From NCBI GenBank assembly GCA_039105265.1, contig JAPFFF010000053.1, forward strand, positions 992,001 to 1,056,000: a DNA stretch of 64,000 nucleotides, in the 5' to 3' direction. Every line of letters starts with the position of its first letter. Positions within the stretch are counted from its first letter, which is position 1. The notes under the pieces are model-generated. The model was not told the origin of the DNA, ran no database searches, and worked only from the letters and a program-made list of their open reading frames with translations. Shown one piece after another: positions 52,322 through 62,296 of the stretch. This DNA comes from Tritrichomonas musculus. Taxonomy: Eukaryota; Parabasalia; Tritrichomonadida; Tritrichomonadidae. The translations under genes and the position numbers were made by a program.

Positions 52322-53529
52322 TTTTTTAAAATTAATTTAATATTAATGATATCATTTAATTGAATAATATAAAATGATTTGTTTTTAACTATTTTATTCA
52401 TTCTACTTATAAAAACGGCTTTATTATTATGCAAACGATGAAATATTCAAAATTTTCAAAAAGTATTTCTTTTAAAAATCTTCAATGCAGTACAATTACT
52501 ATGAAAAAAATTGTATACATATATTAGTTTATTCTTCTGTTTTATTTTTTATTAATCTAATATTATATATAAAATTATTTTTTACTATTTTAAAAACAAA
52601 TAAAACTATTATAATATATCAATAAATAAGATATTTATATTTTTAAATAATTTTTTTTTATTTTATTTTTTAATTTTTAAAAATAATTTTTGTCAAAAGC
52701 ATATAATAAAATTAACAATTGATTTTCTTGTAAAAAAATCTTTTTTTAAGTATTATGTTCAATTACTAAACAAAGTTTTTTATACAAAAAAAAAAGAGGC
52801 ATATCAACCAAAAAAAAGCTCTCAAAAAGTGAAAGTAGAAAATAAGATAAGTCCAATTATAAAAGATTAATATAAAAAAGAAGAATGTATTTATTATCTC
52901 TGGAATCTAATTATTTAGTTTGTACAATAAAAATTAATAGTTTTTAGGTAAAAAACATCAAATTTGATTTTTTATTTTATCCACTCTATAGAAATATAAG
53001 ATCCAAGATTTTTTATATTTATAACTTAATAATATTAACAAATTACTAATGGTTTTTATGATTACTCTATACGTTCTTTAAATATCTAAACATAAAACGT
53101 CTTATTTTCAAATAGCTGTGATACTAATCATATTTCATTTTTTATTCAAAATAAAACAGCCATTTTAATAATTATATTGGGATTTTCTTTTATACGTTTC
53201 AATATACACTAATATTATACTTTCAATTCAATTGATAGTTCATTGAAAAAATAAATTTATCATATTTTGCTCAAAATATGATTTTTAGAGGATTTATAGA
53301 ACTTATGATAAATTCATTTCATTTTACTTTAAAATTAAATAAAAAAAATTTTGAAATAAATCTTTTTTTGTTTTTCCGATCGAACTTTTTCAAATAATTA
53401 TATTTTAAATAAATATTTGAGAATATTAGAGCAGAAATTTATTTTGTTGATTAATAAAAATTATATACTTCTTTATTATAAATCAAATAATGATTTTACC
53501 TACTTTGCAAAAACAAAATAAAATATTTT
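52322..53529. other. 1.2-kb intergenic region
   Basis: AT-rich, with the presumed promoter of the giant gene at its left edge (TCATTAA and TCATTTT on the minus strand within 70 nt of the ATG). Nothing else supported. Its last nine bases are the left target duplication of the Mutator-like copy 2. Confidence 0.55.
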
Positions 53530-54248
53530 GGGAAATCGTAATCGCCCGTAATGGTAATCGCCCGTGGTGGTTTAGGTCAATATTGACCTTGTATCGTACC
53601 ATAGAAAAAAAAGTCTGGAACTTTTTTGCACTTTTGCAAAAAAAAGCATGGGTAGCTAACTCATCTTTTTTTCTATATAAAAAAAAAATAAACAGAATAT
53701 TTTTTTATTAGTCTAAAATCGATATTATTATGAACCTTGGCTTATAAACAAGAAAGGACAAATATTTTATATACTAATAAAAGTTCTATTGGTTACTTTA
53801 TAACAGAGAAAATCCAAATTTTAATCTAAATATTATATGAATATTTTATATTGTGTAAACAAATGCACAATCCAAAGGCTTAAAAATAAATAAGAAACCG
53901 TCTTACTCAAAATTAATTAATTACCTTTTAACTTTAAAAGTATATGATTTCCAATATCAATGATATTGGCGAAAAGTTGGAATATACGTAATTATATACA
54001 TCAAAATAATAAAATGATGGTGTTAAAAATATTTGTCATTTCTTGTTTATAAGCCAAGGCTCATAATAATATCGATTTTAGACAATAAAAAAATATTCCG
54101 TTTATATTTTTTTTTATATAGAAAAAACGATGAGTTAGCTACCCATGCTTTTTTTTTGCAAAAGTGCAAAAAAGTTCCAGACTTTTTTTCTATGGTACGA
54201 TATAAGGTCAATATTGACCTAAACCGCCACGGGCGATTACGATTTCCC
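53530..54248. mobile_element. Mutator-like TIR element, copy 2 (719 bp), 9-bp target duplication
   Basis: The ends GGGAAATCGTAATCGCCCG and the inverse ending at 54248 are flanked by AAATATTTT at 53521-53529 and again at 54249-54257, a perfect 9-bp duplication. Arms and core match copy 1 (39062-39904). The left arm has a small internal duplication of its TAATCGCCCGT word. No coding frame; the 108-aa and 83-aa frames crossing it come from the arms. Confidence 0.85.
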
Positions 54249-54394
54249 AAATATTTTAAAATATTTATTTTACATTTTTTGTGACATACAAATATAATTA
54301 CTTTTATAAATTCATAATTAATATCTAAGTATATATATATCATAAAATATATTTTTGATAATTTAATTTCCAAGTTATAAATAAAACTTATTTA

Positions 54395-54490
54395 TTCTTC
54401 TCAAATTGAAAGAATATTCAATTAACCTTCTCTCAAATTGAAAAGCTATTCAATAAAAATTCTCTCAAATTGAAATGGTATTCAATCTTG
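54395..54490. repeat. Three 32-bp degenerate tandem units
   Basis: TTCTCTCAAATTGAAA followed by three variable bases and TATTCAAT recurs at about 54395, 54428 and 54460. A related AAATTGAAAxxxxATTCAAT theme occurs elsewhere in spacers. Confidence 0.6.
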
Positions 54491-54830
54491 ATCTTATCAA
54501 AAATGAAAGAGAATTCATTTTTCAATATATCAAATTTGAATATATCTACTTTTTGAATTGAAGATATTGAGTTAAAAATGATGATTTGAATGAAAACTAA
54601 AAACTGTATAGAAGTTTTCGTTTGCTCAAGAGGAAAAGTTTTAATATACATCTTTTAAATCTTATATTATCATTTTCAAAAAAATTTATCGAGTAGAATT
54701 TTGGTTGACATGCCTTTTAAAAAAAAAAAAAAAAAAAAAAAAAGAAAACTAACGCGCGATATAATCATAAATCATTTAATAAACTATAATCATTGAACAT
54801 ACATAAATGTTTTTTATTATATCATTTAAT

Positions 54831-55110
54831 GACAACTTTTTGAGCTTTGCTCAAAAAGTTGTCATTCTTGAGATCTATTAGGTATAATATTTCATTTGTT
54901 TTCTTCATGGAAGTTGATTTATGAAGTTTTGAAAAGAAATCAAATTTGAAAATAATAAAGGACCACTTTTTGAGCGAAGCTCAAAAAGTATCCAAGCATA
55001 AGATTCATTTCGGTTATGTAATAACTTGGTTATAGCTGGTTTTGAAGTTTGAATATCTGATTTGAGGAAATTGCAAGAAACGCCACTTTTTGAAATTCGC
55101 TCAAAAAGTG
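54831..55110. repeat. Series of three ACTTTTTGAGC hairpins
   Basis: Hairpin 1 (54831-54863) has a 15-bp perfect stem GACAACTTTTTGAGC and a 3-nt loop. Hairpin 2 (54965-54989) has stem ACTTTTTGAGC with loop GAA. Hairpin 3 (55084-55110) has stem CACTTTTTGA with a 7-nt loop. They are spaced about 130 and 120 bp apart. The stems share the core ACTTTTTGA while the spacers are diverged. Confidence 0.75.
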
Positions 55111-55395
55111 TCTATGCTTTAGATAATAATGGCGTAATAATATATTTTTCTTTCAAGAACATTGTTCTATTTTAAGCAAGTATTCTATAAAAACAAACGA
55201 TTAAAATAAATAGAAAAATAATTGAGGGTCAATTTGGTTTCTCTTGTCATAAACATTTTGCATCAAAAAGTTGTTTTATTTTTTTTCTTTAAGAAAAAGT
55301 TATGTTTTATTTTTTGTTCCAAGAAAAAGTTCATGATTATTTTTCACTCTATCAAATTGTGGAAACTTTTTGACCGAAAAAAAATCAAAATAAAC

Positions 55396-56901
55396 AAAGG
55401 AGAACGGAGAGACGGTTATGACAAAGATTTTTTTCGACTTATTTTATATAAATATAAATATAAATATAAATATAATATTATATATTGAATAATTCTTAAT
55501 AAGAAACCAAAAAGAAATATCGTAGGGAAACAAAGATATTCACAAAATAAAAATAAAAGTTATGAAAAAGTTAATAAATTGAATTGTTATGATAGATTTT
55601 TAATTCAATTTCTTGTAACATTTAGATATCAAAATTGTTACAAAGAATATGTGCAAGTTGTATAATTATTTTTCATAGTTTATGATTTTATCTATTTATT
55701 ATATATTGTATACAAACTATATCATGTGGTATTATATATAGTTTATAAAAATATAATAAGATAATAACATTTTATTTTTTTAAAAAATTGAATTAAAACT
55801 ATAAAAAATAATCTCTTTCATTTTTATTTTATCTTAACAAAAATTACATAAATCACTTTTTTTACTATTATATTTTTATATAATTACATACTAAAATGTT
55901 ATGCTTAATTATTTAGTATATATTTTATAAATATTTTTTTCAAATCTAAAAAAAAATTAAAAGAGCTTACCCAGCCTGTTAAATTGATTAAATATTAGAT
56001 TTTTATATGATATATTTCAAATTTGAAGCCAAAATATATGATATATTTGATTGAGGAAAAAGGCTTAAATAGTAAAGTAAAGGTCGGAAGTATTATTTAT
56101 TACTAATGTAATAATTAATAAAACTTGCATATTTTAATAAATATTAAAATTATAATAAAATTATTTATTAGTAGGCTTCATTTTGATAAATTAATATAAA
56201 TGCAGATTTAATGGAAACGAGTTTGTATAGTAAAACAGTATTTAAAAATTAAAAACTTATTGAAATATCATTCGAAAAACAAATTAACGTACATTAACGT
56301 ATATATAAAATTGAAAAAAAATGTTTTATTTTGTTATTGTTGAAGGACTATTCAAATTTAGTGATGTATTATATTTATATACCATATAATATAACTATTG
56401 TCATATGTCATTTGATATACTCCATTTTTAATCGAAAAATAGAATAATTGATTGCTATTAAAATTAAATTATTTCAAGTTTTTTTGGTTAAATTCTAAAA
56501 CTCAAAAAGCAAAAGATAATCAAATTTAAGGATATTTTTTGAATATATCAATGAAATTAGCAGAAAGTCTTTGCATCAAAAAAAAGCTCTCAATATTTTT
56601 AAGTATTTTCTTCTGAAATGAGCAGGAATTTTCTTTAGTTTTTTAGGTTTTTAATTGCTCTTGAACCAAAGAACCTGTAGATATGATATGAAGAAAAAAT
56701 TCAGGCAATTTAAAAATTTTGTCTCCTCTATAATTTCCATTATTTGAGCAATAAATGTATTTTTAATATTGCAAATTCATTTAAATATGATTAAAAAATA
56801 TTAATATTAACAAATATCGAAAAAATGACTATTAATTAATTATATAAAATCATTTTAATATATTTTTTAATGTACAGAAAAAACCGTCTTCGTTCTCCTT
56901 T
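55396..56901. mobile_element. 1.5-kb TIR element with 8-bp target duplication
   Basis: The left end AAAGGAGAACGGAGAGACGGTT mirrors the right end (inverse AAAGGAGAACGAAGACGGTT) with a 2-base gap. AAATAAAC is present at 55388-55395 and again at 56902-56909. An 8-bp duplication fits hAT or Mutator-like elements. The interior has an AAATAT microsatellite (about 55444-55474) but no transposase. Confidence 0.6.
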
Positions 56902-57400
56902 AAATAAACAAAAAAAAATTAAATATACTATATAAAAAAAAAAGTTCAAAAAGTGGATATTACTAACTGATAGATATTTCAAATATATTTCTGAACTAAA
57001 TTGATCGGAAAAATTTATACAAAAATCGATCTCCACAGCTGAATCATGGGTATTTATTAATATCATTAATTAGAAATATTTTTATTATAGCAAGTATCAA
57101 AACTATATAAGAGTGAATGAATCAAAAATATTAGTTCTATGAAGTATTTGCCTATATAAAAATCAAAAATCAAATAAAATACATTTTTTCTCATAATATA
57201 TTATATTGACAAAATTATATATAATATAGTTTTTTATATTATACTATATTATATTACTATATCATATCCAATGCTTTATCAATTAAAGTTTATAATAAAT
57301 ATAGTAATATAATATAGTTTTATATATTATACTTTTTGTTTTCATGCGCATATATCGAGATAGCTGTTTTTCAACGAATGATTATGTTTAATGATTATGA
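56902..57400. other. AT-rich spacer
   Basis: Contains AT-only repeats, including a direct pair of about 27 bp (TAATATAGTTTT..TATATTATAC) near 57219 and 57305. Nothing else is seen. Confidence 0.5.
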
Positions 57401-58870
57401 TTATGTTTCATTTTGAAATCTATTTTCATTGTTCCCATTTATTGATCTATTTTCATTTGGTGTAATCCATGTCTCGGTCGAATACAAGACAGATAACGGT
57501 TGTTTCATCATTATATTACTAAAAAACCATACATTGGATGCTGTCAAATGATTTGATATGTTATTTATGTGTTGATTATTATTCATATTATTAGTTTTAT
57601 TAAATTGTTTATGATTATTATGAATAGCATTTTCGTTGTCACTTGTAGTATTTGAGATATCACTTTCAGTGTTTTGATTATCAGATTGAACATCTATTTG
57701 TTCATTTTGAACTTTTTCATTTACTTTGAATATTTACATTATTATGAAAATTTTGAATGCTTTCATCATCACTCTGAGTATTCTCTTCATCACTTTGAAC
57801 ATTTTCATCATCGCTTTGATTATTCTCTTCATCACTCTGAGTATTCTCTTCATAACTTTGAGCATTCTCATCATCACTTTGATTATTCTCATAATATTCT
57901 ATATTTGTTTTTTCATAATTTGATAAAAATGAATTTTCATTACCGATGAAATTATTAAAAAATAAATGATAATCGAAATCATCTGGTTGATGGTTTTCTA
58001 AAAACTCATCATGATAAATAGAAATGCTAGCTCTAAATAATTGACCTTGGAAAGCTAATCTTCCTGCTGGGGTTAGAACGTATGCTAAGGTTATTAAAGG
58101 CCAATCAAAATATATGGAACCGTCTAAAATTTAATTCAGCTATCAAAAAATCAATGGTTTGAGTCCATCTATTTGCATCATATGAATTTTCGTCATTTTC
58201 TTTATTAATTAAAAAAGTTTTCAATTGATTCCAATATTTTTCGATTTGTTCAAGAATTGAAAATATTGATATCATGGAAGTGTCATTTTTTTCAAAAAAA
58301 AGAATAGCTTGCCAAAGTGGCTAAAGTACTCGACCTAAAATCATATAATTACGATAATTTTCCAAAGAAAATAGTTCAATGTTTATGTTTCTTTCATTCG
58401 ATAACTTTTAAAACTCTTCATAAAGTAAAGAGAATTTTGGATGGCTTCTAGAATCTTTTCCGATAAAATCTGTGTAGTATGTTTCATCCCCCAATAAAAA
58501 GCTTGATGTTTTTGATGGATAATTTACATTTGAGTGGCCAATAAAAAATATGTCATTTAGTCTCAAATACTTTATTTGATTGAGGACCAAAAGCCAACAT
58601 GTTTTAATATTTTTTGGCGTTTTGGCTATTCCAATATATGACAATCTATCTAAACATTTTGTCACATTTATAAATTTTGCATAAATAACTTTTATAAAAG
58701 AAGGTGCTCGGGAATAAGAAATTGATTAGGCTATTAAATTCATCGTATGTGAACCGCACGGACAAAATAAAATGCGTTTGATAAATGATTCTTCAAAAGC
58801 ATCACTACGCAAGAATGAATATTTTGACCAAGGAGCAAAACATAATTTACTATTATATATTGTTTTAAAA
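57401..58870 (-). pseudogene. Decayed hAT-like transposase
   Basis: Minus-strand coding pieces follow one another in changing frames. From the right: YSFLRSDAFEESFIKRIL and FCPCGSHTMNLIA, then FIKVIYAKFINVTKCLDRLS, a readable 85-aa piece (58408-58665), then PLWQAILFFEKNDTSMISIF, WTQTIDFLIAELNF, IYFDWPLITLAYVLTPAGRL, and an acidic end of five or six DEENxQSD repeats. The C-x-x-H-x-x-N-L block followed by spaced helices and a PLW...E block is the layout of the hAT catalytic and dimerisation regions. There are at least one stop (after MNLIA) and two frame changes. The assignment is by pattern; other trichomonad-specific transposases are possible. Confidence 0.5.
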
Positions 58871-61800
58871 TAGTTATATATATATTTGAAATATGGTTTG
58901 TGATTTAGATAAATAATGAATGTTAAATAGCTTTTATTTGCATTAAAAATATGAATTTTATTCTTTTAATGAAGCATATTTTATTTTATTGCTCCTTATA
59001 CGATTGTTTTCCCTATGATTTAAAATAAATTACAAACGAATTTTATGATTATTTTTATCTTATTTATTCAATGTAATAAATATCAATATATTAAATGCAC
59101 TAGAAGCATTTTTCCTGAAACATAGAGAATAGATCATTATAATTTATTCAGTTTTTTTTTGTTTTGACATTTTTTCTCCTTATTGATCTTTCATGAAGAA
59201 ATAAAAAAATATTTATCATTATTTAATTCCTTTTTCTACTTGAAAAATAGAAAAACAGGCAGTTTGTTTATATTAATTGTCATATATGCTAAATTTTTCT
59301 AAATTTTTCCATTATTAATTTTAGATTTAATTATATTTAATTATATTCTATTTTATTAATTTTTTATTTATTTTGTTATTGATTTATAAGTGAAAAATGA
59401 TGAGATATATTGTAAATTTAATTTTGAATGGATTGAGAATGAAATTATTTGATGTCAATTTTAACCATTTGCTATATCATTTAAGGCTAATTTATTCACT
59501 TTAGAATCATACATTGAATTTTTTTCAATGATGAAAGATTTAAATTGAATTAAATGTATAAAAAATAATGATATCTGAAAATTGGTAAGTAAATTCATCA
59601 AATTATATATTTAGATTAATTTTGATATATTTACATAATAATATATATTGATTACTAATGATAAATTTGGGCCACTTTTCTGAAAAAATAATGTGTATAG
59701 TAACGAAAATAACGTATTTTGGATTTTTCAATATTTTGAAAATATCCACCAAATTATTTATTTTTTTACATTGTTCTTTTATAAATATTTATTAATATCG
59801 CAATTAGGCTCTAAGATTTTAATTTTAAAGGGAGATTTTGAACTTTTTTAATATTATTATAATTAGAATATCTTTCTTTCTAACATTATTTGAGAAAGAA
59901 TTAATAAATATAATACCTTATTCTGTATCATATATTGATATTAGCATGCTCCTGAGGTATATATTTAAAAATGAACTAAAATTTAAGGAATTTAAAAAAA
60001 AAAATAGTTTTTTGTTAAATTTTTTTTATTTTAGAGGATTCTGGTTAATTTTATTTCTTACAAATTTAATATATTATTTTTATTCGTGTATGAAATAAAA
60101 TGAACTAATAATTGCAACAAACTACTCGATAGGTGCATCTAAGAATTTCTTTTAAATATGGGCCTCGATAATTTCATTAATCCATTGATATTAGCTGCAA
60201 TATCAATTTACAATATTTTATATTAAACATAATATATATATTAGATATAAATAAATGAATATACATGTTTACAATCAATGAATATTTAATTTAAAATTGT
60301 CATAAAATGTAAACACTTTTTAAAAGGTTATTTCAAATATTTCAATATCTCATAAATATTAAGATATATATTGATATATATATTCAAAAATATTGAGATA
60401 TGAATTCAAAATACATTCTGAATTTTTTTTTCAATGATCCATTTTCTATTGATACTGAATAAATGAATAAATCTAAAAATAAAATATAACAAAATTGAAA
60501 TAATTATATTATGCTTTGAGTTAATAAAAATATAAAAAATAAAATATAAATTTTTAATATACCAAAGAACAAAATTCCATTTTTTTATTGATTGAAACCA
60601 AGAAGAATTATAGTTTTGTTTACCAACGAGATATACATTCATGTATTTAGAGTAATTTTAGTTAATACGAGTTCTAGTATCAATTTTTATGTCAAAATAA
60701 AAATCAAACCTTGGTCATGCCGATGATAGTAATAATGTATTATATTATGCTCACAAGAGTAAACTAACATGCTAACATGAAGAAAAACATAAATATCACC
60801 TTTGCAGTATAAATATAATTTTAATAATTAAAACAAATTTAAATATTAAAAGTTAAAGAAGTAATAAATAATATAACAAATTTAACATAATAATATAAAT
60901 ATATAAAATATATCGAAAAAACAATATAATAAAAAGATATGAAAAAAAAATATTTTTATTAAATTGAATATTTATTGTAATTATTTTTCACAAAAAAAGT
61001 TTTTTGTTTACCGATGCATTTATCGATTATAACCAGACAATATTATATTCAATATTTAATAATACATTAATTACAATATATATTTAAAAAATAAAGCAAT
61101 TTTATATTTTTACCGTTACTATACTCATAAAAAATATAAAATAATATGCTAATTAATACAATATCATATTATTTGAATGAGGTTTATGAAATTTATTGAA
61201 TATGGATTGAAAAATTTGAATAAAATAAAAAATTTAAATAAGTTGAAAATAAATTGAAAGAAGTTTCTGGAGCAATAGTCAATGGAATAAAACAAAATAA
61301 TAACATAAAATTATATAATAAAGGATTCTTTATATAATGATAAAAAGATCAAAGATAGGAACAATCCTTAATATACTATTTTTGATCCAAAAGTTTTAAA
61401 ATATAAATATCTTAATAATAATTTGAATTATTCGTTTTTAATATAAAAATTCATAATATTTGCATAATTAAACATTAGATAAATGACATAAATCCATCTA
61501 TACTTAAAAAATAGGTTATAATGTTGCTGATTAAAAAAGAATTTTTCTAAAGATTTATTGGATATTTCTTTTCGAAATTAACAAATAATGATGTTCACAA
61601 TTGCATCTTTTGATCTTATAAAGGATTTAACAAAAAACCAATTTTTTGAAATTATAGTCTAAACTATTATTGCTATTAATGTGATCATCAACCGCTTTTG
61701 CTCCTAAATAATATTTTGATTAGGATCATATACAGATTTAAAATTATTAAATTTCCATTTAATCACAAAAATCAATATGTATGGGATTTTAAATTGAATG

Positions 61801-62296
61801 AAAATTTTTCTATAGCCCATGCAACTTTTTCAGAAGAAAATAATCGTCCATTTTTTTGAGCTTTATTTTTCATAGAAAAGATTAAAAGTTCCTGGTATTT
61901 TTTATTGATTTCTTAATTTATGCCATTTAGAGAATATGTTAAACGCGAAATAATCGAAAATTTTCAAAAATGAGATTATTATTTGATTAATATTTATTAT
62001 TAAAAATGGTTGATTTAGATAATCAAATGGCTTAATGGGCTTCCTACATTGATATAATTTAGGATTTAATGGTTAAAATCAGTATTAAATAAGAAAACAA
62101 ATATTTTTAAATTTTTTAAAGAAATAAAAAAAGCATGAATAGAGGGTCATGCTATTTTGTTTAAAAATTATTAATCTTAATTTCTCAAAAAGTTTATTTA
62201 AACCATATATGCATACAAAAAGTTCATTGTGTTGCAACACGGTGCTAAAAAATTACACCCTTATAAAAAAAAAAAAGGAAATTTTCATCAAAACAA
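58871..62296. other. 3.4-kb AT-rich gene desert
   Basis: No supported gene or inverted-repeat element. Open stretches at 59838-60098 and 60406-60642 are Phe/Ile/Leu/Lys-rich as expected for random AT-rich DNA. The final 300 bases are the upstream region of the last gene; ATTTTCATCAAAACA directly precedes its ATG and holds a weak Inr-like TCATC. Confidence 0.55.

Larger units (their letters stand above)
54249..55395. other. 1.1-kb intergenic region with short repeats
   Basis: Contains the 32-bp tandem repeat (54395-54490), a run of about 24 A near 54718-54743, and the triple hairpin series (54831-55110). No gene. Confidence 0.55.

Noticed and set aside
53490-54373. Plus- and minus-strand frames of 73-108 aa across the Mutator-like copy
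   Set aside because: They read through the inverted arms and mirror each other; no transposase motif.
59838-60098. 86-aa hydrophobic frame
   Set aside because: Phe/Ile/Leu/Lys/Asn composition as expected from random AT-rich DNA; no upstream signal.
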